A DNA stretch of 64,000 nucleotides from Cristatella mucedo (GCA_009760855.2 WPIO01000004.1:12164501-12228500), one strand, 5' to 3'; shown: positions 35,801-50,400, numbered from the stretch's first letter. The notes: a model not told the origin generated them from the sequence alone. Numbers and translations are program-made.

Positions 35801-38800
35801 GTACAGACCCTTGAGGGGCTCCACAGGTGACCCTTCTCGTGTGTGAGACCTGACCCTCACACGACACGGATTGAACACGATCAGACAAGTACGATTCGAT
35901 TTAAACCACGCCAGTGCTTCGTCTGCCAGACCGATCGTTGTTCTCAATCGTTCAAGCAGAACATCGTGATCAATTGTGTCGAAGGCAGCAGCCAGATCTA
36001 GCAGAGCTAGGACAGTGACATTCCCGTCGTCGTTGCCACGTAGAATGATGCCCCTTAATGCTGCCATGGCACTTACACTGTCGCTCAGTAACTTGTCCAC
36101 AGTCAGGTTATAGCAGCTTTCTGTCTTTGTCAGAAGAGTAATAAGGCTCTGAAACACACCAAGAGGATACTGCATAGTCGGGACTCAAGTCACATGATGA
36201 GTGCCATCAGAGCTTTGCTGACACGTTAGCGATCATGAATGGAGCAGCAACCTGCAGATTACATTACACCAAACTCATCAAATTTTCTAAAACTTAACGA
36301 TGATAAAACTAACTTACTAGTTATGGGCAAACCCAGTGTGATCCAGAGATTGGAAAGGCTGACTCTCAAAATTGGTTCTGCCAGCATATCTCTAGTTGAA
36401 TCAGCTCGAAATCTAGGTGTCATATTCCAAAGCGACCTCTCGTTAGACGACCACATCAGCTCCACAGTCAAATCCGCCTATTTTCAGCTTCACAACATTG
36501 CTAAAATTCGGGCCTGTTTAGATAAAAATACCACGTCCAAGTTGGTCCATGCATTCGTGAGATCTCGCCTCGACTTCTGCAACTCACTGCTCACTGGCCT
36601 ACCAGCATGTGCGATCAGGCGATTGCAGCTGGTGCAAAACTCTGCAGCTAGGCTTGTCTGTCGTGAGCGTCGCAATTGCCACATTACTCCACTTCTCGCC
36701 GACCTGCACTGGCTACCAGTCAAGCAACGGATTGACTTCAAGGTTTTGTCCCTCACTTTTAGGTCCCTTCATTCTATGGCTCCAGCCTATCTGTCAGATA
36801 TACTACCCCATCAGGCAAAGCATCGTACCACCTGCTTTTCGGAATCCAGCAGTCTAGAAATACCTCATACAAACCTTAAATCCTTTGGAGACCGTGCATT
36901 TAGTTCATATGCTCCCAAAGCCTGGAACTCTCTCCCGACCTGCGTCAGAACATCCCCTGACCTGACCACATTTAAAAGGAACCTAAAAACACACCTATTT
37001 AGGACAGCATTCAGTGGGTCCTTGTGATTCGTCCTCGATGTGCTTATGCGTGCTGACACTGTGCATGCTGCCACTAACCACATTTGCATGCTGACCCTGT
37101 GCATGTCACCCCTAACCATATTATTCATTTCGTTTGTTTTTTCAAGCATGATTGTACCTACCTTTCAATTGCATTTCACTTTACAGCAAATGTAAAGCGC
37201 CTAGAGAGAGATTAAGTTCTCTGAGGGCGCTTTATCAAGTGAATTATTATTATTATATTATTATCATTATTATCTGGAATGAATGAGCAATAAAGAGACA
37301 AGAAGTCACAGAGGGTGTTGCAAAAAATGCATCCTTCATCCCACAATAAGGATACAGTGCAGTAAAACATAACGTTCTAGCTGCAAAAAAGCTATCACGG
37401 CATACATGCAACACCAATGGTTGACAGCTACAAGCTACCCCACCGATGACACTTCCACTCTCGGGGGGGGGGAAGAGCCTATCTACTACAACGGATAGAA
37501 TGACTGTTTCCATGGACAACTTCATGGATGATGCTCCTAGTGGTGATAGTGTCAGCAAGCCATTTCAACGATCACTTTTAATCGTGCTAATAGCTGGAAT
37601 AGCAAATTCAGGAGTGAAACAGTAGAATCAACAATATTTTTCTATCGACTGAAACAATAGAATCAACGATGTTTTTCTATCTTCCAGACTTCTGATAGAT
37701 AGTTTCTGCAAACGTATTTACCCTACTTAACAACCAAATTTTACTTTCAAGCAGCAGACAGTGAACAGTAGCAGCTGGGAGCTTTAGCTCACAGATGCCT
37801 CATACCATGTCAAATAGCAGGTTTCCATGCAATGATGCAGTGGCAAAACAAGAACTTCTCAAGCAGAAGAGCATACATTACTTCTGGGTGACCATCATGC
37901 AGTACTGACATTGCTTTGGTCAAGACAGCATTTCTGCTCAAGCTTCACACTGCTACAAGCTTTTTTCAAATGAATCCTTCAGAAAGATTTTTTAGAACTC
38001 GTTGCTGGAAAACCGTCGTCGACTGAAAGCAGAACAAGGGTTCACAAACGCTTGCAGGATTTTTATCAAAGCTTTAAAACACCAAGACAGCACTGTCGAT
38101 CTAATGCACATAAGCTATAAGGAACGTATGAGCATCTAGACCCGTCCGGAAGCTCAAAGTAATAATAATATGTCTTTTCCATAGCTATCTTAAAGAGCTA
38201 GATGTATATCTAGGTGCTTTACAACTAGCTGCTAGAGAAGCAATAACTAAGGGGTTACTTACAAGCAAGATGCCAAGCTTAGAAAAGCATGCGAAAGCAC
38301 ACAGGAAGACCCTCGGGATCGCTGGCCAGTAGGACCCGTGGTTAGTAACATGCACTGAATCATTCATAGAAAAGTACGCAAAGCACACAGGAAGCCTTGG
38401 GCACAGGGAATGCTGAGCGGAACAGATGCAAATTTAGCTTTGACTTAAGTGATACAAATTCAATGAGGCAGCTGGCAGGATTCGCGGACCTCTTGCGACC
38501 ACCATCGATCTTCGCCATACAGCAGCACTTGTCTTCGCTACAAGTCGTGCTACAGTAGTCATCTTGATTCACCACATGCAAACCTGCCCATTCATTCAGC
38601 TTTCATCTACATTTGAGTAAAGACACGAGGAAATTGATTGTAACTGCCAATCAATCGCACAAAGGAATTCTTTTTCAAACGCCCGAGTTCTTGGCAGAGA
38701 CGGCAAAGCCGTAGCCCGCCACTCAGAGACGTCGTAATGTGGGTCACCTGACTACTGGGCCACACTCATTCACTTCATACACGGCCCCTTACAGCATGCA

Positions 38801-41800
38801 CCTATGGGCAGGAGCAGTAGGCGCGATGGAGGACGCTACCGACTCACCGATATCATCATCAGCATGACGACAGCCTTCCTTTCGCAGTCACCGTGCAATG
38901 GAAGATCGGCTAGCTGCTGCTCGAAGTGCTGCAACTCGACATGCTGCCCACGTGGCTCACGGTCACTTCGGATGCCGGGGGGGGGAGGGGTGCGATGCAA
39001 CGAGTACAGAGCAGGTCATACTGACTAAATGAAAAAAGTGCATTCGCTTTCTTCGTTACCTCACACAGCAGCAGCCATATGCGATAGAGTACTTTTGCGG
39101 CTGTGGACTGATACAGGTAGTGTCCCAGGAAAGACACGGTGCTCTTTAGCGAGGCCTCGAACGAACACTGCACCACGCTCCTCATCTTTGCCTCGAAAGC
39201 AGCCTCCTTGAGCTTGGCGTGTGTCTCCAGCTGCCTGATAATTTGAGCCGTTCGCGATGGTAGAATCAACACGAAGTAGATCTACGAGTAGAAAGTCGTG
39301 CCCACGCTTCCGGTCATTTTCGATTCATTTAGTAACATTTGCTCTCGCTTGACCAGCTAGCTGAAGCCAGCGATCCTCACAGCTGGAGGCCTCGGAAACA
39401 GCTGAAGACCCTTTAGATTGTATGCGCGCAGAGTGCGGCGTTCATTTGCAAGGCGACACGGGCTGCCTTTCTCATACATGCTTAAGCCAGCCAATACACA
39501 TCGAGCAACAACCCCAAGCCGCATCAGACCAACACAGATGTGCGACGGAGTTACAGGCTGGCCAACAAGACTAGCCAGGCCACCCTCATCCAATGGGTCG
39601 TCTATCGGTACCTGCTGTTTGCATGCTAGCAGTCGAGAGCTGCTCACTTACTCGCCCATCATGTTCCACATCGCTAGCTTCAGGCAGACGACATCAGTCG
39701 TCTCTAGCGATTGCGCCTCTAGCGATTTCGCCTCTAGCGATTGTGTCTCTAACAATTCGTCTTAGCATTGAATTCCCGATCGAGCATGAGTTCTAGTCAT
39801 CATGAGTAGGGTACGAGCTGACTTGAGGTGGAGGCCACTACGTGAATAGTCGCAAAATAACAAGCGAGTAGGGTAGCTAGAGAGCTGCTACTACCAGTGC
39901 AAGCACACATCGGCACATAGTCACCGGTCCTTCTCTCGACTACTTAATGGCTGCTTGACTATTTGCGTAGAATACACATCATTCCCAGCGGAGGACACAT
40001 CGTGACCGTGTGACCTTTGCTTTCTTCGAGCACCCTACATGTCGATGTTGTGCTCTAAGTGCCTCCATGGCTTTTCAACTCGATCTCTGCCCAGGCGTGC
40101 TACGAATGCCGTAGGGCTCGAGGCCACGACCATGGTCGTTTAAGGCGAGTGCCTTACCCCTGGGCCAAACTAGGGCTACGAAAGCACGTCCAAGCAGCAC
40201 AGTAGAACAACGCCAAAGCGTACAACCCAGCCAGTAGTTTGGTATGTAAAAGTGTAGTACACTGACTGAGGAAGGCTGTCCTAAGCTATGACAGCTGACT
40301 ATGGCGACCGCTCGCACGTCTACAAACATGCACTCAATACTGCTACTAACCATTTCCACATGTTGACCCTGTGTATGTCACATCTAACAATGTCATGCTT
40401 GATGACCTGGTGAATGTTACCACTAATCATTTGGTCATGCTTTTCCTATAACATACGTAAAGTGCCTAGAAAGAGATTCAGTTCTCCGATGGTGCTAAAC
40501 AAACTTATTATTATTATCATCATTATTATTATGGCAGAGGCAGGTGGAGGCTTTTGCTCCTCACAACAGAAGGGTAACGACATGGGCCCTATTCTCACCC
40601 CTCCTCGGCTGCTATTAACGACAAAACTGTCATAATTCTGCTCAATGAGCCACTGCCCGAGTTTGCGTCGAATAGAACTATGATTTTACGCAATAATTTT
40701 TCTCTACACGTGGGTCTTGCCCCTTACACATTGTTTATGTGGGCCTTGCCCCCTCAGATAAAAATCCTGGCTCTGCCTCTGCTCCATAAATGTGGGCATG
40801 AATGCACACAGGCATGCATGCGGTCACCAACCTGGCGAGCAAGCAGCTCCACTTGGGCGCCGTGTATAGCGCAAAGCTTCTCACTACACCACGCCTTCAC
40901 AGCATCGGACCCTCCGCTGCCAGGGCTGAGCTGGCCATCATCACCCAATGGCCAGCTGTCGATCAGCCGATTGTAAAAGTAAGGCAAAATCTCGCAGAGC
41001 AGCACCACATTGTTGATCCGCAGACACATCTGTCAAACAATGAGGAATGAAGGCCGCATAAAGCATTGGAATGTCACGAAGATAATTTGATGGTCGAGAA
41101 AGGATGTCGGCAGGTGGGAGCTACAGGGCTTGCTGGCTCTGCAGCAGCCGGATGGTGAGCAGCTGAGCTCGTGGAAGGTCAGAAAAACTAGCGCAACGAC
41201 AGATCGCAGCACCAAACTCATGAAACATATATAACTATAGTAACTATAGCTCGTAGGGGTGGTGGTGGAGGAGGATGATAGAGTTGAACAAGGACATTCA
41301 AACACAACAAATCACGTTAGCTAGCATTGTAAGCATCCACACGAGACAGACAGACAGACGTAGGGAGAGACAGAGACTGACAGAGTCAGACAGACAGACA
41401 GACTGACTTCGAGATAGATACAAAAAGGGTGAGAGTCAGAGAGAGAGAGAGAGAGAAAAATAGAAGGACTATGCAAGAGAGTGAAAGAGAAGAAAGTGAG
41501 AGAGGAAGATGTGACGATGTGCATATGTATATATATACATATATATGTGTGTGTGTGTGTTTGCGCATGCGAGCGTGTTTACATGATCGGCCCCAGAGAG
41601 GCCATCTGCCGGCCGCGCAAGCATATTAGAAGGAGGTGCATGCAGTCTTACCTTGCTGTTGATCTTCTCTTCCAGCTGCTGCAGCCACAGCTCTTCATTC
41701 ACAGGCACCTTGGGTCGAAGGTACGGATCCCCTGGATCCAGCTTTCTCAGCTGAGCCATCATCTACAACATATCGGTTCATGCGGTTCTGTAGTTACTAC

Positions 41801-41810
41801 AAGTCCCAGA

Positions 41811-41888
<78 letters not shown>

Positions 41889-44800
41889 AGCATGGGATTG
41901 GCCAGACTTTCAACTTCAAGTGATAGCCGATCCCATGGGTTCATATCATTTTTACTAGCTTCAGTATAAATGGGAAAGCCGCAAAGGACCAAGAACAGAC
42001 CTTTGTGGAACCCCACAGGTGACTGGTCTGCTGGATGAGACTTGACCACGACACGACAAGAATTGAACACGATCGGATTCGGCCTGTACGGATGGGTCGA
42101 CGAGTGTGCCCAAGTCTGCCCGTTGGTGGGTGATGATCGTGTTCAGAGTGAGACGGGCCGTGGAGCTTTTGGGTGGTAGAAGCAGAATTCGAAGAATGCA
42201 TTCCCTCTGCTCAAGATCGCCCGCCGTCCATCCGACCGTTCAACTAGACCTGATCAAGATCTCCTCTGCACGGCATCGTGCGTACATTTGATGTGGCAGG
42301 CCGGTGCCATATGCAGTGCGACTGGACTCGGCCATGACTGGGTAAGACTCGCCAGACCAGGTCATAACTGCATCGTGGCAGCCACACTCAGACTGAAAGA
42401 GCATAGTCCGTTATAAAAACAATAACAATAGTAATAATATATCTGATAAAGCGCCCTCAGAGAACTCAATCTCTTTCTAGGCACTTAATATAGTAAGAAT
42501 GCAAACTGGCACCGAGTTGAAAAGCAAGGACGAGATGCATTTAGCGATACAAGATGGCTTTTCTAGCAGCACTGTTGACGATGCAATTTCGAAAGATGGC
42601 TAAACTGCCATAGATGTGCAGAATGGCCATGCTCGCATGGCATTCCAAAGACGAACACTTAGCTCGGCTAGCAAGTCTCATCGACGGCCTCCTATCCTAG
42701 GAAGCATCAAGCTTATACCTTGGCATCACGACTGGACTCAAGCAGGAAAGGCAGAAACAACTTAGCTAGCCACCATTCGGTTTTGGTGCTGCTTTGCTAC
42801 CCACGAAGGTATCTTTCATTGCCCGCGTTCCAGGTAGCGCTGCTTAGTTGTCCTTGGCATTTACTACAGATACATTTTGGCATTTGCATACGCCGTGGCC
42901 AGAGCTCATCGATGCTGAAGTCTGCATACATCGATGCTGAACTCTGCATACCGTGCCAATATTTGCAGTGATCAACGATTCAGCTGCCACAGTTTTATAG
43001 TGGCAGAAGAGCCTACTTGGCCACATTAACCCTGCTTGAACAATTCAGTATTGAACTGCCTTCTACAGGACTCGAACCCTCGATATGGGCTGCCAAATGC
43101 ATGCATGCATCTTCGGTTAGGATTGCCATGGGCTCTGCAGCGCCCGCCTGTGTGACCTTACTGAGCAATACCTTAGTTGACTAGCCCATCCAAATGAATG
43201 CCATGCTAAGAGCAGTGAGAAACAGTCAAACGTTTGAATTGTTGACAATTAGTAGTAATCGTTAGTGGTAGCATATTAGGTTAGCGTCAGTATGGAATCG
43301 TCGACTTAGTAATAATAATAAGTATTATGTATAGTGCCATAGGAGACCTTAATCTCTATTCAGGTGCTTTACAACTCGAAGCAAGAGAAACAATAAGCAA
43401 TAGTTAGCAAAAAACATAGTATATAGCTTAGCCATGCATGCAAAAGCACACAGTTATTATGCTAAGACAGGCATGAAGAAGCACAACGTCCCAAGGCTGT
43501 TAACGATTAGCCTAAACAGCCATTTGGCATTACAGAGTTTCATTGAGAATTAAGCAGGCAAAACACAAGATAAAGTCATGGCACTTCACAGCGAAGCAAC
43601 AACTTATCAAGATATGTTTTGGATGACAGTTCTATCCCTAGGGCATTCCTCATACACTATCTTTCAACTTTGTCACAACAGTGTCATTCGGCTATGGGGT
43701 CGTCCCCAAAGCCGGCAAGATCACAGCACAGCCAACCTCGAGCCTGGGACCTCGGGATAGACATTCTGTGAAAGTAGCTGAATGTGCACACGGCAGCCAT
43801 TCATTTTTATTTATCGGTGTAGCTGATTTTGACGATCTAAATGAAGAGTAAGCTAGGTATCGTCAGCATAGAAGTAATAGCCGATGCCATCGGCCTGGTT
43901 AACTTTTCCGAGAGGCTTGGAATAAATGGAGAATAGCAATTCGCCGATAATGGAACCACGTTAAACTCTACACGTGAATGGTCTGCTGGATGAGACCTGA
44001 CCACCAAAAGATGTGGACTGAACACGATCAGTAAAGAATGATTCGAGCCACGTCAAAGCTTTATCTGCCAGACCGATAGTCGTTCTCAATTTTTTATTTT
44101 TTTAAGACATTGTGATCCCTAATGCCGAGTGCTGCTGATAGATCGAGCTGGATCAGAGCAGCGATTTTAATATCATCGTTGCCATCCAAAATGTCTTTAG
44201 CTACACGGAAGAGAGCAGTTTCAGTAGAATGGGGTCGCTTGAATACCAACTGAAACTTCCTGACAATTGATTCTTATCATTGCGTTCCACAGACTGCTTA
44301 GCGACGATCTGTTCAAGAATCTTGGCCAAAAAAGGAGGGAGATTGGGCATTGGTGAGCCGTGATAGCACACTAGGTAAGGCTGTTGCTTTTCACTACCTC
44401 GGTCCAGAGCTCGTGGGTTCGAATACTGTGGTGGGCGATCCTTTACCGCAGCTGCAAGCGGTGGTGACAACCATAAAGGCTCTTCTCTCGCTATACAAAA
44501 GTGGCTGTTAAATCAGCAAGTATTTTTTTAATAGTTTGCTAAGACATAGGAACAACTAATCCAGGCTTTTTAAGCATTAATCGAATGATGACAGATTGAA
44601 CGTTTTGGAAAACTTCTTTGCTCATGAAGCATTCAAAACCTGATTTATGTTTGAGCTAAGTTTTCCGCCAGCAAAGCTCAAAGAGGGGATGGTATGGGGG
44701 ATTGCACGTGGTGAGCTCTTTTCATGGGATTTAGCTACAGTAACCACTTCGTCCACAGAAACCTCAGAAAATATTTATTAAGGAGGGTTTCGATTTCAAA

Positions 44801-47341
44801 GCTTTCATTAATAGGAGATGAATCCCTAGAGGCACGAATATTCGTGATTTTTCAAAGTAGGCAGTAAACCTATCAGATATACAGTCAATGCCTGAGAAGT
44901 AAGGCCGTTCAGGTTTGACAACCAAATGACGATGTGGGGGCTGTTAGGGGTTGTGAAGTATAGGAAATGGTCATGCACATGCTAGAATTTTGAGTAAGAA
45001 GATGACGACAAACGCAGAAACACAGCATTTGCCACTACCACAGAGTAGCCCTCACAGAGTCGCCACCAAAGAACTGCAGACAGCTTCTCCCACGTGCAAC
45101 AGCACTGCAGTGACGATGAATAGGGTTATGCTCAGTTGGCCATTTGCACAGCCCCAACATAGCCGGGCAAGTTCAGAGTATGGCTACTTTGTGGTGGCAG
45201 GCACGATGGGGATGAGTTACAAGGTCATCACCACTTACCTTGGGTGGAATGCACATATCCAGGAGAGCTTCGGGAGCGCTTTCAATATCGATGAGCAGCA
45301 GGCGCTCTGCCAGTGCCACGAACACGCTGCATACGACCTACATGAGCAGAACAAGGCGTCCCCTGCAAGATGACATGCACGCACATCCTGCCCGCTGCCT
45401 CCACCCTCCCAACAGAGAATAATAATAATATATTTGATATAGTGCTCTCAGAGAACTCAAATCTCTTTCTACGCACTTTGCAATTGCTGCAAAGGAAGCA
45501 TGATCGACTGGTTCGTGGTAGCAGGCATAGCATGGTGAGGGGTGACATGCACAGGGTTATCATGCAAGTATGATTAGTAGCAGCATGCAGTGTCAGCAAG
45601 CATTAGCATGTAAAGGACCAATAACATGAACCCACTAAATGCTGTGATAAATAGATGCATTTTTAGTTTCTTTTTACATGATTTCTTGGGATGTCGTGAG
45701 GCAAGTCGGAAGTGAGTTTCAGACTTTGGGAGCTTACGAACTACAAAAAGACACGGTCTCCAAAGGATCTGAGGTTCATACAAGATATAGGTAAACGATT
45801 CAATTCTGAAAAGTTGGTGGCATGATGCTTAGCATGGTGGAGGAGCACATCTGATAGGTAGGTTGGAGCCAAAGAATGAACATACCTAAAAGTGAATGGC
45901 ATTGGAAGCCAGTACAGGTCGGCAAGAAGTGGTGTGATGTGGCAACTACGACGCTCACAACAGACAGCCTAGCTGCAGAGTTTTGCACCAGCTGCAGGCG
46001 CCTGATTGCATTGGCCGGTAGACCAGCATGCAGTGAGATACAGAAGTCGAGACAGGATGTCACAAATGAATGGACCAGTTTAGATGTGATCTCCCTGTCT
46101 AAAAAAGCCCGAATTCTAGCAATGCTATGTTGCTGAAAGTAGGCAGACTTGACTGTGGTGCTGATGTGATCACCTAATGAGAAATCACTTTGGAACAGAA
46201 CACCTAGATTTTGTGCAGATTCAACAGGATGTGTGCTGGCAGAGCCGATTGTAAGCGTTACATTTTTCCAATTTCTGAATCACACTTGGTTTGCATATAC
46301 GCAGGAAGTTGGTTTTATCATCATTAAATTAAAGAAGATTTGCTGCCATCCAAGTGCGGATGTCATGAATACATGCAGCAAGGGAGTTTAGAGAATCCGT
46401 CGTGCTGGAGGGGGTGGGAGCGATCAAAGCAAAGGCACATCTGAGTGTCATCTGCATAAAAGAGAAAGCCTAGATTGTGCCTTGCGATTACATCGGGAAG
46501 AGGGTGAGTATAAACCGTGAAAAGACCGGGACCAAGCACAGAGCCCTGAGGTACCCCATACTTCAGAGGTTTCTCGCATGATCTTTGTCCATTCAAATCA
46601 ATACTCTGGAGTCTCCTACTGAGATAGGACCTGAACCATTGCAGTGCAGTGCCAGTGATGCTCAGGTGAGATAAGAGGTGCTAAAGAAGGACTCGGTGAT
46701 CGATAGTATAAAAAGCTGCCGAAAGATCGAGCAAAACAAGCAGAGATACTCTACCCATGTCTGCATTCCTAAGTAGGTCGTTGTACACCCGAAGCAATGC
46801 TGACTCTGGAGTGATTAGGTCTAAAACCAGACTCGAACTTACTAGCAAGGTTTGAAGATTCCATATATGAGTTCAGCTGGTCTGCCACGACTCGATCCAG
46901 TGTCTTTGATAGGAACGGTATAAGGGAGGCTAGGCGGAAGTTGCTCAAGTTCTCTTGGTCCAGTGTGGTTTTCTTGAGTAGTGACCTGACTACAGCCTTT
47001 TTAACAAGCGCTGGGACATGACCTGAGGCTAACGACATATTTATGGTGTTAGTTATGCAGCAGATCTATGCATCGTCGTAGCCGGACAGTGGATATGTGG
47101 TCTAGAGGACTATTTGTTTTTTTTTGATTGGGATATGAGCTCATGGGCAATGATGTCATTAGTGACCTCCTTGAATGAAAACATTGAGGTGCTGCATGGA
47201 ATTTAGGGTCAGGATTCCAGGGAGGTTGCTGCCACCCTAGGGATGGACTCCCTGATCTTGTCTATCTTGTTATCTTGTTGACAAAGAAGCTAGAGAAAGA
47301 GAGAAGAAAGAGAGAGAGAGGTGGAGGGAAAGAGAGAGAGT

Positions 47342-47412
<71 letters not shown>

Positions 47413-50400
47413 GGAAGGACGAGAGAGAGAGAGAAGTGAGAGAGTAAGAGGGAGAAAGAGATATGAGAGTATGGGTTTTGCTGAGCACGCTCAGCCATAC
47501 TCGTTGCATGAGGCGAATACTGCAGAATGAGAGGGCAAAAAGTCAGCAGGACTGATCATCTACAGAGTCTGGCAAGCTTGTGTGGCAGCGACTGCACAGC
47601 TCACTGAATACATTACCCGGTGATAACTAATAATGCACTGCCTCGAATTGCTAAATCCTTGTATTTTCTTTGCTTATTTAAAGTATTTCAGCCGATAACC
47701 ACTCACAGCACGACAGCTAATAGGCTGAGACGTACACCAACCGAGTTTGAACTAAACATCAGTACCTCCAACTGGTGTCATTCCGCCAGTTACGTCTCTT
47801 AAGTCCTGCAAAGGTACTCCAGCACGAGCAAGCACGAATTGCAACCACCTCTCCCCCCACACAAGCATGCATGTACACACAGGCACGTACTCACACACAC
47901 CCAAACACACAGGTTGCGCACCCACACACGTATGAGTGCACACGCTCACATGCCCATGCTCGTTCACACACCTACGCTCAGCCCACTCTCATGCTCTGCC
48001 GAGCAGCCCTTGCACCCTACGGTGGCCGCACAGTGGCTCCTCACCTGCAGGGACAGGATGCACAGATTGCCTTCAGCCTGCGGCGCCCCGTCGAGCTGTG
48101 CACTGCGCCTCAGTGCAGCTCGGCCGCCCGGCAGCGGAGCAGGGGCCAATGGCTGCTCGTCGCTGGCTACTTCGCCTGCCAAGGGCAAGGTCGGCACGGA
48201 GTAGGCACGGGCCTCCTCCGCCTCGGCTCCACTAGCAGCCGCTGCAGTTGCTCGTGCAGCAGCTGCAGCGGCGGCCACAGCAGTAGCAGCACCGTCAGCG
48301 CCGGCACGCACGTTCGGCGGCAAGCAGACGCTGCGCATCAGTGTGTGGATGAAGCTCTCAAAGCGCAACACCGTGACCAGCGCGTCGACGAGACAGCTCG
48401 AGATCACGATGGCGGCCTCAGCGCCGGCGGCCTCGTCGCCACCGGCCAGTGCAGCAATGACAGGCTGCTCGCGGCTGTCTCCGGCAAACTGGCCGGGTGG
48501 CCACAGGCTTGGCGGCTCGCCCGGAGGAGCCGGGTGGGTAATGACCAGACTGCCGAACGAAGGCCTACCAGAGGACGGCGTGCTCGCGTAGACGCTCGGC
48601 GTCAGTCGACTGTCGCCAATGCTGCTGCTCCTGCTGCCGCTGCCACTGGTGACGTCATCGTCGTTAAAGCTCAGCTGCAGCGCCGCTCTGCCTGGCGCTG
48701 CCGACGGCTGCGATGCGTTTTCGTTGCCGTCGTCAGGGCTCCCTGGCGAGCGGGCGGCCGATGCAAGCCGTTGCGCTTGCCCGCTCCACTCGGTCCTACT
48801 GCCCGTCCGGGCCGGCATCGTCGTCTGCGCTGCAGGAGGATCCACATCTGCCGGCGGCGGGCACAGAGCGGCGGCCTCAGCAGCGCTGCCTCTAGGTGGC
48901 GCATTGTCAGAGAGGTGCCTCGCTTCCGGCCGTATCACACCGGAGGCGGGTGGCGTGGCGCTGGCGGCTCCCGAGTTTTCTGCCTTAGCCCGGGAGCTCC
49001 TCGTTTCGGGCTGCAGCACGACATATCCGTGCTTGCCCCGAGTGCTCGCCGGCCGAATTTCGGCCGCGGCGTTCGGCGTCGGACCGCCGCGGCCGTCGAG
49101 AACACGTGGCCGCTCTGTCGGCGGCGGCAGCCCAGCTGCACAGTCTGGCAGGCTGCGGCTGCGACTGCGCACACTGTCGTATGCCGTGAACGGAGACGAC
49201 GGAGATGAAACGATTGGCTGCACGACTGGATTCGGCTTGCTCGATATGAGTGATTTCCTCGGTTTCCGTGCACTAACAGCCTTGAACTGCAATATAGAAA
49301 AACCCTTATATTAGGAAGGGCAGGATGGACTTTAGCAGCACACTCCATACTACCAGGTGGCCAACAGTGATACATATGACAAATACACCATATATATTAT
49401 ATATTGCGTGTGACACGGGACGGTAGTGTGCTCGACTTGAGTCAGAAACAGGTACACACTGAAGAACTCTTTCTCCTCACTATCATAGCGAGGTGCCAGG
49501 TCCACTCCTGTATCACTATTCTAAGTGAAGCCTAACTTGGGCGAAGCATAGGCAGTCAAGAATAGTTTGCTTTTGCACTTATGCCGTATGGAGCTAAACC
49601 ATCACACACTTTTGACCTTGAGCTGCAGTGGGAGCAGACCGTGGTCTCCTCCGGATGTCTGATGCAGCGGGAGGCTGCAGCAGTGGTAGAGGAGATGGTA
49701 AACTGGCCATGGCTGAAAGTAGCAGTCATCTGTGATTTATAAAAAGGCACAGGTTCTGACCTACACTGAGGTAAGACACACTCTTCTTATGTAATGTTCC
49801 GTAGCTCCACTAGTAACTCCACAAAGCCACAAGGTCTAAGTGGATGTTACGCAGAAGAGCTTCCCATAGTGAACTCAAAGCCTACTCAGCTTTAGGTGAG
49901 CACACACGAGCCAAAATACTCTTATTTTATACACAAGAGAAAGTGAAAAGTATAGCTGGGCCAGGATAGAAGGAAGCGAGTTTCATTGAAGTAGCAGCAC
50001 AAGAGGATGTGCAAAAGTTGGTAGCATGCTGGAAGATGTCGTTGCTTAAGAATTGTGGAACTGAGCTCCACTGTCTAGGTCATGCAGAGCAAAAGCTCTT
50101 ACGTTGAGCCCCTATAGTCGGCACTGAAACCTGCAGCTCATAACCTGCCGTGGAAGCACCAGCTGCATGTAATATATAATTAATTTGTATAGCCCCCCAA
50201 GAGAACTTAATCTCTATTCAGGCACTTCACATATGCATTGAGGCTCGAGCCCACGACCTCGGCCAGACCTCGGTCGGGGCGAGAACCTTAACCGCTGGAC
50301 CAAACCAGCTCGGCACTGTAGGGGGCTCGAAGCTTTGACGCTACTTTGAAGCTAGTGTATTTTTTGCAGCATGCCTTGTGTTATTACGACACAGCAAGGG

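Larger units (their letters stand above)
33531..39059 (-). other. MUN-like gene intron with stacked LINEs
   Basis: Holds a LINE A tail, a LINE B copy and the longest plus-strand LINE A copy, listed separately, and a LINE-A-type tail near 38160-38240 in minus orientation. 37270-38150 and 38430-39050 hold nothing I recognise. Confidence 0.5.

Noticed and set aside
47775-49208. 477-codon plus-strand frame opposite the giant MUN-like exon
   Set aside because: It starts in CA-rich intron sequence and is Arg/Ser/Cys-rich with no recognisable fold. The minus frame has exact phase-0 splice borders.
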